DNA of 64,000 nt from Acinetobacter sp. GSS19 (lineage in GTDB: Bacteria > Pseudomonadota > Gammaproteobacteria > Pseudomonadales > Moraxellaceae), in the NCBI RefSeq assembly GCF_028621895.1, contig NZ_CP117520.1, positions 1,612,001 to 1,676,000 of the forward strand, read 5' to 3'. The translations under genes were made by a program, and so were the position numbers. The first letter of the stretch is position 1. The number at the start of each line of letters is the position of its first letter. The notes under the pieces are model-generated. The model was not told where the DNA came from, ran no database searches, and was given only the letters and a program-made list of their open reading frames with translations. This document shows positions 18,267 through 26,452 of this stretch, in pieces.

Positions 18267-18908
18267 ATGACAGGATTTTCCATCTCTATGGATCTAGCGC
18301 CCAAACAGTCCAAATCAGAATCAATGAGTGCTCAAACGAGTACGGTTGAACAACGCCTGAAGAATTTTATGCAGGATGTCAGTGGGCGTGCGTTGGTCAT
18401 GATGGAAAGTGCAACGCAAGGCCAACAGGGGATCGCGACTGACCTGGTACAAGAGGCATTTATTGCCCTGCACCAGTCATATGCAGAGAAAACGCTAGAA
18501 GAATGGTATCCCCTGTTCTATACCATTTTGCATAACAAGTTACAGGATTGGCGCCGTAAAGAGGCACGCAGAGCCCAACCTTTTGCCTTTTTCAAAAAAA
18601 TTAACTTAGATGATGATCAGGAAGAAGCGATCGAACTGGTGGATGAAACCAGCTTAAACCCTTCAGATTTTTTATCACAAGCGGTAACCGTAGAGGAAAT
18701 CCAGCAGGCGATTGCCCAATTACCAGTTCGTCAACAGCAAGCCTTTATGTTACGTGCCTGGGAGGGGTTCGATACCCAAACCACTGCACAGATCATGAAT
18801 TGTAGTGAAGGCAGCGTCAAAACCCATTATCATCGTGCCATTCAAGGGCTGCGTGCCAGTTTGGTACATTTGAATCCTTATTTGGGAGGATCATCCGATG
18901 AAAAATGA
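18267..18908 (+). CDS. ECF-type RNA polymerase sigma factor
   Basis: Sigma70-family factor with only regions 2 and 4. The 213 residues include region 2 (about 45-95: DLVQEAFIALHQSYA and YTILHNKLQDWRRKEARR) and region 4 (about 150-200: AIAQLPVRQQQAFMLRAWEG, then the helix-turn-helix TAQIMNCSEGSVKTHYHRAI). ATG at 18267 follows an AAGGGTGGG purine stretch; later in-frame ATGs at 18288 and 18324 are possible. It overlaps the next gene by 11 bases, so the two are coupled. The gene order sigma/small membrane protein/DUF3106 protein is also known in betaproteobacteria (there with DUF3619). Its promoter targets are unknown. Confidence 0.88.
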   Translation: MTGFSISMDLAPKQSKSESMSAQTSTVEQRLKNFMQDVSGRALVMMESATQGQQGIATDLVQEAFIALHQSYAEKTLEEWYPLFYTILHNKLQDWRRKEARRAQPFAFFKKINLDDDQEEAIELVDETSLNPSDFLSQAVTVEEIQQAIAQLPVRQQQAFMLRAWEGFDTQTTAQIMNCSEGSVKTHYHRAIQGLRASLVHLNPYLGGSSDEK

Positions 18909-19218
18909 TGATTTTACAAAACAGGTGACGTCCAAACTCGATGGACTCGCCCGGCAGCATAAAGATAAACCTATCGTCATGAATCATGTGCTTGAGCATA
19001 TTCAAACGCGGTCAACTTCGCGTTATGGCTGGTGGAAAATGACTGGCTTTGCGCTGGCTGCTGCTTTGGCAGGTTTTATCGTATTGCCGAATGCACTGGA
19101 ATTAACAGAGAAACCGCAAAATCAAGTAGTGGTTAGCCCTAAACTTTCACCACAAATGGTTGAAGACTTAGAAATGTTAATGGTTTTAGGCGAAGACAAG
19201 GTGCCACATGGCAGCTAA
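18898..19218 (+). CDS. small membrane protein, candidate anti-sigma factor (DUF3619-like position)
   Basis: The 106-residue protein has a soluble charged N-terminus (about 1-47), one membrane helix (about 49-66, MTGFALAAALAGFIVLPNAL) and a short periplasmic tail. This is the topology expected of a single-pass anti-sigma factor, and it overlaps the sigma gene by 11 bases and the DUF3106 gene by 11 bases. No zinc-binding anti-sigma HxxxCxxC motif is present, so the anti-sigma role is inference from context. Confidence 0.75.
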   Translation: MKNDDFTKQVTSKLDGLARQHKDKPIVMNHVLEHIQTRSTSRYGWWKMTGFALAAALAGFIVLPNALELTEKPQNQVVVSPKLSPQMVEDLEMLMVLGEDKVPHGS

Positions 19219-19612
19219 AAAATTAGCACTGGCTTTTTGTGCCATCGGGTTTTTACAGACCAGTTTCGCTGGATTTGAACGTTTCTGGATTTTTTCCAAA
19301 GATGCCAATACCCAGGTCAATGATACCTGGGAGGAACTTTCTGAGGGTGAGCAAATTGCGCTGATCAAACGCTACCAGCATCTCAAGGAATTGCCGGACC
19401 AACAAAGTGTTGCGCTACAGCAACGTATGGAATGGTTTACTCAATTGCCAGAACAGGACAAACAGAAAATGCGTGAAGCCTGGCAACAAATGAGTACACA
19501 AGAGCGCAATGAATTACGGCAACGGATGCAACATGCCACACCAGAACAGCGTCAGACGATTCGACAGGAATATATCAATAAATATGTCGGGATTAACACA
19601 GCCAACAAATAA
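19208..19612 (+). CDS. DUF3106 domain protein, secreted
   Basis: The 134-residue protein has a signal peptide (about residues 1-21, KLALAFCAIGFLQTSFA) and a Gln/Glu/Arg-rich helical body with repeated segments: WEELSEGEQIALIKRYQHLK, LPEQDKQKMREAWQQM, STQERNELRQRMQ and TPEQRQTIRQEYI. This matches the DUF3106 pattern, somewhat like the LTXXQ periplasmic stress sensors. It is the third gene of the sigma operon and ends before a strong terminator. A periplasmic sensing or effector role is inferred from context only. Confidence 0.8.
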   Translation: MAAKKLALAFCAIGFLQTSFAGFERFWIFSKDANTQVNDTWEELSEGEQIALIKRYQHLKELPDQQSVALQQRMEWFTQLPEQDKQKMREAWQQMSTQERNELRQRMQHATPEQRQTIRQEYINKYVGINTANK

Positions 19613-19638
19613 ATAAGCGATTAGATAGGTCAAAGTGA

Positions 19639-19668
19639 TAAAAAAGCCTCGTAGTGAGGCTTTTTTTA
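19639..19668. terminator. bidirectional terminator between the DUF3106 gene and hda
   Basis: AAAAAAGCCTC and GAGGCTTTTTTT flank a five-base loop. Runs of A and T on both sides fit use from both convergent genes. Confidence 0.88.
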
Positions 19669-19679
19669 TGGCAATCAGT

Positions 19680-20387
19680 TTAACTGCGATATTCATCAAT
19701 CAATGCATAAATCTGGCGTAAGGTGGCATTTGACAGTTTAGTCTTTTCCCCTTTTAACAATTTTTCTAGCTGCTCCAGTGTCTGTAATAATAAAGCGGCC
19801 TGATGCGGACCATGCAATAATAAATAGTCCACGATCTGCTGATCCAGATGTACCCCACGGCGTGTCAGCACTGAGTTGACCAAAGCCTGGCGATCGGCAT
19901 AGAGGCTGCCAGTTGGCACCTTCACACTGACCGCTTGCGTTAGGCGTGATTGCAAATCGGGTAATTCTAGCTTCAGCTCTATTGGAGCAACACGTGAAGA
20001 AAAGACCAGTTGCCCACCTTCGGCATTTTGATAATTGATGAGATGAAACACTGCACGCTGCCAATGTGGCACACCGCTGATGGCCTCGATATCATCAAGG
20101 GCCACCAGATCATATTTTTCCAATGACGTAATGGCCTCAATCGGCGCATCTAGCAAGGCCAGCAACGATACTTTAATCGCCGACTTCCCCACGTCCAAAT
20201 AAGAATCACAAATCGCGGAAAGCAGATGGCTTTTACCGGTACCCGCCCCCCCATAGATATAGAAACTACGGATCAGTCCAGCGTGTAACTGGCGCACGGC
20301 ATCAATCACAGGCCCCCAACCTGGCCCCGAAAAATCACTAATTCGGGCATCCAGTTGCGGCTCAATATCTAACTGCAATTGACGCAT
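19680..20387 (-). CDS. hda: DnaA regulatory inactivator Hda
   Basis: DnaA-like AAA+ protein that, with the DNA-loaded sliding clamp, stimulates hydrolysis of DnaA-ATP to prevent re-initiation. The 235 residues begin with the clamp-binding motif QLQLDI (residues 3-8). They carry Walker A GGAGTGKSH at 46-54, Walker B LVALDDIE near 94-101, sensor 1 LVFSSR and the arginine-finger region LQSRL. It lacks the DnaA DNA-binding domain, as expected. It is 14 bases downstream of the permease gene on the same strand, a known Acinetobacter/Pseudomonas arrangement. Confidence 0.93.
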   Translation of the reverse strand: MRQLQLDIEPQLDARISDFSGPGWGPVIDAVRQLHAGLIRSFYIYGGAGTGKSHLLSAICDSYLDVGKSAIKVSLLALLDAPIEAITSLEKYDLVALDDIEAISGVPHWQRAVFHLINYQNAEGGQLVFSSRVAPIELKLELPDLQSRLTQAVSVKVPTGSLYADRQALVNSVLTRRGVHLDQQIVDYLLLHGPHQAALLLQTLEQLEKLLKGEKTKLSNATLRQIYALIDEYRS

Positions 20388-20401
20388 ATCTACTGTAAAC
20401 C

Positions 20402-21598
20402 TTAAGGTTGATCTTGATCAATGTTAATCGATTTTTCAGTCGCTTGCTGATCTTTTCTGTCGGAATCTAGCGCCTGAAGATCTGTAGTGACCAGCAAATT
20501 CCCTGACTCAGCAGCCTGTTCAACTAAATTAGGCGGCCCATAAAATGCGCTATGCTCATAGCTCTCGCGTACATGCTTTAACAGCACCACAATAACGGCC
20601 GCCACAGGAAGTGCGATTAACATTCCAATCAGACCACCTAAATGGGCACCTGCCAAAACAGCAAAGACCACTGCAACCGGGGAAAGGCCAATTTTATCGC
20701 CGAGCAAGAACGGCTGTAAAATATAACCTTCTACGGCCTGCCCAATCATAAACACCACCACAACCAGAATCAGCTGCATCCAGTCGATACCAAACTGGAA
20801 TAAGGTGGCGACAATCGCAGCAATGATACCCACGGCAAATCCTAAGTAAGGGATAATACTGGCCAGTCCTGCAACCATCCCAATAATCAAACCGACTTCT
20901 AATCCGATCAGTTGCAAACCTGATGCATAGACAATGCCCAACAAGAACATCACCAGAAACTGTCCTTTCACAAAGGCACCCAGCACACTGTGACATTCCC
21001 TCACAATCACCATGGCATTCGGTTCATAGCGACGTGGGATTAGGCGGTGGAAAGAATCCAGCATCCGCTCCCAGTCCAGCAAGAAATAGAAAGAAATAAT
21101 CGGAATCAGAACCACGGTGCCCCCAATCTGAATAAAATTCAATCCGGATTGCGCCACTTTTAACACCATCGCCTGAATACTGTTCGCACTGTAATTGGTC
21201 TGAATATATTCCATAATGACGGTGGACATCTGCTCCGTGTCAATTTCCATCCGCTCCACATTAAAAGTGTGAGACACCCAAGGCAGGAAAGTGGAATTTA
21301 GCCAGTGAATCCCAGCGGGAATACTGTCACGCGAATAGATTAATTGTTTCCAGATCAGTGGCACGACATACCAGATCGCCAAAGTAATCAGAATCCCGAT
21401 GCCAACAAAGACCACACTAATCGCCAACCAACGCGGTAGTCTCCAGGCATGTAAATAATTAACTAGCGGACTAAACAGGTAGGCAATTAAAAAAGCCCCA
21501 ATAAAAGGTAAAACAACAGGTTTAAGTAAATATAAAATCCAGAGAACGAGTGCGATGCCTGCAAGGATAAAAATACGGCGCAAGGTACGATCGAGCAT
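20402..21598 (-). CDS. AI-2E family transporter (PerM-like permease)
   Basis: Inner-membrane protein of 398 residues with seven to eight predicted helices. It includes the N-terminal pair (LRRIFILAGIALVLWILYLL, FIGAFLIAYLFSPLVNYL) and the conserved C-terminal block (GLASIIPYLGFAVGIIAAIV, QAVEGYILQPFLLGDKIGL, PVAVVFAVLAGAHLGGLIGM) typical of the family. Members have been linked to autoinducer-2 export or Na+/H+ exchange; the substrate here cannot be assigned. The C-terminal 50 residues are polar. It forms an operon with hda and is divergent from purM. Confidence 0.88.
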   Translation of the reverse strand: MLDRTLRRIFILAGIALVLWILYLLKPVVLPFIGAFLIAYLFSPLVNYLHAWRLPRWLAISVVFVGIGILITLAIWYVVPLIWKQLIYSRDSIPAGIHWLNSTFLPWVSHTFNVERMEIDTEQMSTVIMEYIQTNYSANSIQAMVLKVAQSGLNFIQIGGTVVLIPIISFYFLLDWERMLDSFHRLIPRRYEPNAMVIVRECHSVLGAFVKGQFLVMFLLGIVYASGLQLIGLEVGLIIGMVAGLASIIPYLGFAVGIIAAIVATLFQFGIDWMQLILVVVVFMIGQAVEGYILQPFLLGDKIGLSPVAVVFAVLAGAHLGGLIGMLIALPVAAVIVVLLKHVRESYEHSAFYGPPNLVEQAAESGNLLVTTDLQALDSDRKDQQATEKSINIDQDQP

Positions 21599-21699
21599 AG
21601 AATCTCGCCTTTTCTCAGTTTAATCGTTATAGAAGAAAATATTTTAGTAAAGATAGCATTTTAGCGCATAAATAACATAAGAGTTTCGTTTATTCAGGT

Positions 21700-21705
21700 T
21701 ATAAT
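21700..21705 (+). promoter_or_regulatory. possible -10 element of purMN
   Basis: TATAAT 25 bases before the purM start region, in the divergent 132-base gap with the permease gene. There is no good -35 at 16-18 bases, so this is weak. Confidence 0.35.
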
Positions 21706-21730
21706 CTCACGCCATTGCGGAGACTTCATT

Positions 21731-22801
21731 ATGAGCAACTCAACTTCTACCCCTAACTCTGGTTTAAGCTATAAAGACGCTGGTGTCGATATTGAAGCGG
21801 GCGACGCACTGGTCGATCGAATCAAATCTGTAGCTAAACGCACAACTCGTCCTGAAGTAATGGGCGGTCTTGGCGGCTTCGGCGCACTTTGCAAAATTCC
21901 GAAAGGTTATGAAGAGCCAGTTCTTGTTTCAGGTACCGATGGCGTAGGCACAAAATTACGTCTGGCATTAAACCTGAACCGTCATGACACAATTGGTCAG
22001 GATCTAGTGGCAATGTGCGTCAACGATCTTTTGGTCTGTGGTGCTGAACCTTTATTCTTCCTCGACTACTATGCAACAGGCCATCTTAATGTGGATGTGG
22101 CAGCAAATGTCGTAACTGGTATTGGTAAAGGTTGTGAGCTAGCAGGTTGTGCATTGGTCGGTGGTGAAACGGCTGAAATGCCAGGCATGTATGAAGGTGA
22201 AGATTACGATCTTGCTGGTTTTGCCGTAGGTGTAGTTGAGCAAAGTAAAATTATTGATGGCTCTAAAGTCAAAGCTGGTGATGTCTTGATTGGTATCGCA
22301 TCAAGCGGTGCACATTCAAATGGTTACTCACTGCTACGTAAAATTCTTGATGTAAAAAATGTCGATTTAACGCAGGAAATCGATGGTCGCCCATTGGCTG
22401 ATGTCGCAATGGAACCTACCCGAATTTATGTAAAACCAGTGCTTGAGTTGTGCAAACAAGTGGATGTCCATGCCATGGCACACATCACCGGTGGTGGTTT
22501 ACCAGGCAACTTGCCACGTGTCTTGCCAAATGGTGCACAGGTGGTAATTGACGAAGCTTCTTGGGAATGGCCAGAACTGTTCAAACTACTACAACGTGAA
22601 GGTGGTGTTGAACGTTTTGAAATGTACCGCACCTTTAACTGTGGCGTAGGTATGGTCATTGCTGTTGATGCTGCTGATGCGGAAAAAACCATTGAAGTGC
22701 TGAATGCACAAGGTGAAAAAGCCTGGAAAATTGGCTACATCCAGGACAATGCTGAATCGGTTGAAGGCGCAGACGAAAAAATCCGCGTAATTTTTGCATG
22801 A
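21731..22801 (+). CDS. purM: phosphoribosylformylglycinamidine cyclo-ligase (AIR synthetase)
   Basis: ATP-dependent ring closure of FGAM to AIR in de novo purine synthesis. The 356 residues show the PurM features: [20 protein letters not shown] at the N-terminus, [15 protein letters not shown] near residue 65, [19 protein letters not shown] near 98, [11 protein letters not shown] near 147, and [17 protein letters not shown] near 250. ATG at 21731 follows GGAGA. The last base pairs overlap the start of purN (ATGA), so translation is coupled. Confidence 0.97.
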   Translation: MSNSTSTPNSGLSYKDAGVDIEAGDALVDRIKSVAKRTTRPEVMGGLGGFGALCKIPKGYEEPVLVSGTDGVGTKLRLALNLNRHDTIGQDLVAMCVNDLLVCGAEPLFFLDYYATGHLNVDVAANVVTGIGKGCELAGCALVGGETAEMPGMYEGEDYDLAGFAVGVVEQSKIIDGSKVKAGDVLIGIASSGAHSNGYSLLRKILDVKNVDLTQEIDGRPLADVAMEPTRIYVKPVLELCKQVDVHAMAHITGGGLPGNLPRVLPNGAQVVIDEASWEWPELFKLLQREGGVERFEMYRTFNCGVGMVIAVDAADAEKTIEVLNAQGEKAWKIGYIQDNAESVEGADEKIRVIFA

Positions 22802-23427
22802 TACGAATTGCTGTACTCGTTTCAGGCAGTGGTTCTAACCTGCAAGCACTCATCGATGCCCAGTTATCTGGGCAAATCGTAGGTGTATTGTCGAACAAAC
22901 CAGATGCCTACGCGCTTACCCGGGCAAAAAATGCCGGGATCGATACTGCGGTAATTGAACACAAACACTTTCCAACACGTGAAGTCTTTGATCAAGCCAT
23001 GCATCAGCAACTGCTGGACTGGCAAGTTGACTTTGTGATTCTTGCCGGCTTCATGCGGATTTTAAGCGAGAAGTTTGTGCGTGCGTGGGAAGGTAAAATG
23101 CTGAACATCCATCCCTCGCTGTTGCCCTTTTATAAAGGCATGCATACCCATCAGCGTGTGCTGAATAGTGGGGATGTCTTCCATGGCTGTACCGTACACT
23201 ATGTCACGCCTGAACTGGATGCCGGTCAGGCCATCGCTCAAGGTATCTTAAAAGTCGGGCCACATGATGATGCCAATCATCTGGCACATCGTGTCCATGG
23301 GCTGGAACACCTCATTTATCCGCAAGTCGTGGAATGGATCTGTCGTGGCGATTTGCATTATGTGCAAGGCCAAGCCATCTTTAAAGGGCAGCCTTTAACT
23401 GACCCTGTGCAGTTCTGCAAATTCTAA
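22798..23427 (+). CDS. purN: phosphoribosylglycinamide formyltransferase
   Basis: Transfers the formyl group from 10-formyl-THF to GAR, third step of purine synthesis. The 209 residues contain the phosphate loop [13 protein letters not shown] near residue 6 and the catalytic triad region: Asn and His in [13 protein letters not shown] near 102 and Asp in [12 protein letters not shown] near 140. It overlaps purM by four bases (ATGA). The operon order purM-purN is standard in gammaproteobacteria. A terminator follows within ten bases. Confidence 0.96.
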   Translation: MIRIAVLVSGSGSNLQALIDAQLSGQIVGVLSNKPDAYALTRAKNAGIDTAVIEHKHFPTREVFDQAMHQQLLDWQVDFVILAGFMRILSEKFVRAWEGKMLNIHPSLLPFYKGMHTHQRVLNSGDVFHGCTVHYVTPELDAGQAIAQGILKVGPHDDANHLAHRVHGLEHLIYPQVVEWICRGDLHYVQGQAIFKGQPLTDPVQFCKF

Positions 23428-23433
23428 AAAATA

Positions 23434-23466
23434 AAAAAAGCGCCTTCTCGAAAGCGCTTTTTTTTA
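23434..23466. terminator. terminator of purN, also facing the hydrolase gene
   Basis: AAAGCGC and GCGCTTT form a stem in an A-run/T-run context between two convergent genes. Confidence 0.82.
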
Positions 23467-23486
23467 TTTGTCTTACAAGCAACAAA

Positions 23487-24290
23487 TTAATGAGGTTGTC
23501 GAATTAATTGTTTGATCAACTGGGCCACTTCAACGGGATGCTCTAATGGAAACATATGCCCACCCGGCGTAATACTAAACGGAATATCCCATTTTTTCTC
23601 AACCAACTGGGGAAATTTACGCTGCAGGAAAATGCTCTCCTGCCCCACGACAAGATGGGCAGGAATAGACAGTTTCTTTTGCGGTAACCACCACAAAGAA
23701 GGATTGGTCCGGAAAATCTCAACCTCGGCATTTTTGGGAATGGTTAGTGTCACCCCACCACGCGGATCATCCTGTAAAGCATGTTCGATATAAGCATCAA
23801 AACATTCCGCATCAAAATCCCGATAAAATCCCTTAGGGCGCAGCAATTCCGCCGCCTGTGCACGACTCTCCCAATGATCACGACGGCGCGAAGACAAACC
23901 AGCCGGCGTGATACGATCCAAAAATTTCGCACTGAACATTTTTGACAGATGCAGGGTCAGTCCATCCTTCCCCATAATCAGTGGAGGATCCAGCATAATC
24001 ACCTGCCGAAACAAATCAGGACGTTGCATGGCTGCCATAAAGGTCAGCGCAGAACCTAAAGAATGTCCCAAGCCAATCACGCGCTGACCTGATGCCTGTG
24101 ATTCAATGCTTTCGATGACCTGCTGTACCAGATAAGGCCAATGATTGCTGATCGGATACTTAGGATTGGTTCCAATCAGCGGAATCGACACGACCTCATA
24201 ATCATCAGACAAATGATCAAAAAGCTTTTGGTACACGGCAGAAGGAACACCATTGGCATGTGCAAAATGCATCACCGGCTTATTGGTCAT
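23487..24290 (-). CDS. alpha/beta hydrolase
   Basis: The 267-residue single-domain alpha/beta hydrolase begins HFAHANGVPSAVY. The nucleophile elbow is GLGHSLGSAL (Ser near residue 78), a late strand LVVGQES may carry the acid, and the catalytic His lies in TPGGHMFPLEHP near residue 247. There is no signal peptide, so it is cytoplasmic. It is 17 bases downstream of the S49 peptidase gene and probably in its operon. The natural substrate is unknown; esterase or lipase-like activity is likely from the fold. Confidence 0.85.
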   Translation of the reverse strand: MTNKPVMHFAHANGVPSAVYQKLFDHLSDDYEVVSIPLIGTNPKYPISNHWPYLVQQVIESIESQASGQRVIGLGHSLGSALTFMAAMQRPDLFRQVIMLDPPLIMGKDGLTLHLSKMFSAKFLDRITPAGLSSRRRDHWESRAQAAELLRPKGFYRDFDAECFDAYIEHALQDDPRGGVTLTIPKNAEVEIFRTNPSLWWLPQKKLSIPAHLVVGQESIFLQRKFPQLVEKKWDIPFSITPGGHMFPLEHPVEVAQLIKQLIRQPH

Positions 24291-24307
24291 CTCTTCTCAC
24301 TCCGCAA

Positions 24308-25324
24308 TTATTGTAATTTAGCGTTCTGGCTACTCTGTAATTGCTGACTGACCGACTGACTCAGTCCCTGCCCAATGGAAGTTCCCACTCGTCCAAGCAC
24401 TGATTCCAGGGGATTACGTTCAATCGTGTAGTTTACGCTATGTTCCAGTTTCAGCTCGCGTTTCAAACTATTCATACTGCCTGAACGGTCCGCAATGCCA
24501 AGTTGAACCGCCTGTTCACCTGTCCAGAATAATCCTGAGAAAATCGCTGGATCAGTGCTTTTCAGTTTAGCCCCACGACCTTGTTTGACGGCCTGAATAA
24601 AATGGTTATGCACATTATCCAGTACCCCTTGAATATGCTGACGCTGTACCGGATTAATCGGTTTGGTCATGCTCAGGATATCTTTATTTTCACCCGCAGT
24701 AAGCGTACGGTCTTCAATTCCCAATTTTTGTGCTAAACCGTTAATACCATAATTCGGCATAATGACCCCAATCGAGCCAACCAAGCTTGAAGGGTTCACC
24801 CAAATTTCATCTGCTGCAGAGGCAATATAATACGCGCCTGAGGCTCCCATATCGCCAATCACCGCATATACTTTTTTATTCGGATATTGCTGCTTGAGAT
24901 AACGGATTTCCTGCCAGATTTCATCTGACTGTACTGGTGATCCGCCTGGTGAGTTGATATTTAAAGCAATCGCTTTACTGTTTTTCGCTTCAAAAGCACG
25001 TTTTAAGGCTTTGATGGTATCTTCACTATTAACCGACTGGTTGCCCGAATCAATGGTTCCAATAATATTGACAACGGCAATATGTGAACCAGCCACGCCC
25101 GGTGCTGCAGTATCCTCAACCATGGAACAGCCTCGTCCCATCAAAATAAAGATCAGTAGGACATAGCCAAAGGTCAGGAATTTAAAGAAGATACTCCAAC
25201 GCCGTGCACGACGTTGTTCTTCGACAGAAGCAAGAACAGCTTTTTCTAAAATTTGCCATTCCTGTCCATTTTTATTGTTCGTTTGTTGCGTTTCGTTCTG
25301 AGGTTTTGGTGGCCAATCGGACAT
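24308..25324 (-). CDS. sppA: S49 family signal peptide peptidase SppA
   Basis: Membrane serine protease that degrades cleaved signal peptides. The 338 residues are one S49 unit (the short SppA/SohB size, half of E. coli SppA). There is one membrane helix near residues 45-65 (WSIFFKFLTFGYVLLIFILM), the oxyanion region LNINSPGGSPVQSDEI, and the catalytic Ser in GDMGASGAYYIASAADEI followed by SSLVGSIGVIM. The general-base Lys is expected in the NGLAQKLGIEDRTLTAGENKD region. ATG at 25322-25324 is preferred over an upstream TTG at 25333. Confidence 0.9.
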   Translation of the reverse strand: MSDWPPKPQNETQQTNNKNGQEWQILEKAVLASVEEQRRARRWSIFFKFLTFGYVLLIFILMGRGCSMVEDTAAPGVAGSHIAVVNIIGTIDSGNQSVNSEDTIKALKRAFEAKNSKAIALNINSPGGSPVQSDEIWQEIRYLKQQYPNKKVYAVIGDMGASGAYYIASAADEIWVNPSSLVGSIGVIMPNYGINGLAQKLGIEDRTLTAGENKDILSMTKPINPVQRQHIQGVLDNVHNHFIQAVKQGRGAKLKSTDPAIFSGLFWTGEQAVQLGIADRSGSMNSLKRELKLEHSVNYTIERNPLESVLGRVGTSIGQGLSQSVSQQLQSSQNAKLQ

Positions 25325-25462
25325 ACAACACAATCCAAATGATTTGTAAAGTTCATCATTATATACACTGTGTGGTGAAAAACTGTCTTCAAAGGGTGAT
25401 TTACACTATAATATTTTTTTCGGCGCTTCACCTTTCTTTGACCGTTTTCACCGTTTTGTATC

Positions 25463-26452
25463 ATGACGACATCACATTCAAACAGCGTGACCTATAAACT
25501 GCTTAAGTTTATCGGTCGTCAGCCGATCCAGGTTTCCCGTTTTATTGCTCGCTTACTTGCAAGTGCGGTCAATCTATTTCATCTGTCCAATACGGCAAAA
25601 ACCATTCAGCTTAATTTGCAGATCGCTTTGCCCGACTTATCCGAGCCAGAACGCATCGACATTAGCCGTAAAGCGATCAAAAATGAGCTGATGTCATATT
25701 TCGAATTTTTCAGCATTTGGGGTTCTAGTAACCAGAAAAATCTGAGTCGCTTACATTCAGTCACGGGCGAACATTACTTTCATGAAGCACTGGCAGAAAA
25801 CAAAGGTCTGGTTTTAGTCGTTCCCCATTTTGGCACTTGGGAAATCATGAATGTTTGGTGTGCTCAACACACCGCGATGACCATTTTATATAAACCGGTA
25901 AAAGACCCCGCAGCTGAACAATTTGTTCGTGAAGCACGTGGTCGTGAGCAGGCCAATTTGGTCCCCACGGATGAAAGCGGGGTACGCCAAATTTTTAAAG
26001 CCCTGAAACAAGGGGGAACCACGGTGATTTTACCTGACCATACGCCCAATACCGGTGGAGATCAGGTGGAGTATTTCGGTGTGCCTGTCGCATCAAGTAA
26101 CCTGAGTGCCAAACTCATCCAGAAAACCAAAGCTCAGGCCCTACTCTTGTACGCGTTACGAAATGAGCAAAATGGTTTTGATATGTATATCGAGCCGATC
26201 AATGAACAGGTCTATCAGGGCTCAGCCGAGCATGGCACACGTGTGATTCATCAGGCGATCGAAGGCTTGGTTCATCGCTATCCTGAACATTATCACTGGA
26301 GCTATAAACGTTTTAAGGCTAATCCTGCACTGGCAAACGTCTATAACTTACCCTGCGAACAGGCACTGGTTAAAGTCCAGACCTTAAGACAGCATCAGCA
26401 ACAGGCTCTCGCTGCAACCAACGCCACTGCTGTCGATGTGTCCGCAACTTGA
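25463..26452 (+). CDS. lpxM: lysophospholipid/lipid A late acyltransferase (LpxL/LpxM family)
   Basis: Adds a secondary acyl chain to lipid A precursors at the inner membrane. The 329 residues have the HtrB/MsbB layout: an amphipathic N-terminus, the catalytic H-x4-E in PHFGTWE (His122, Glu127), and later segments ILPDHTPNTGGDQVEYFGVP and YHWSYKRFKANP. The symbol lpxM is an inference from the comEC neighbourhood as I recall it from A. baumannii; LpxL is not excluded. The C-terminal 27 codons (83 bases) overlap the end of comEC on the other strand. Confidence 0.8.
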   Translation: MTTSHSNSVTYKLLKFIGRQPIQVSRFIARLLASAVNLFHLSNTAKTIQLNLQIALPDLSEPERIDISRKAIKNELMSYFEFFSIWGSSNQKNLSRLHSVTGEHYFHEALAENKGLVLVVPHFGTWEIMNVWCAQHTAMTILYKPVKDPAAEQFVREARGREQANLVPTDESGVRQIFKALKQGGTTVILPDHTPNTGGDQVEYFGVPVASSNLSAKLIQKTKAQALLLYALRNEQNGFDMYIEPINEQVYQGSAEHGTRVIHQAIEGLVHRYPEHYHWSYKRFKANPALANVYNLPCEQALVKVQTLRQHQQQALAATNATAVDVSAT

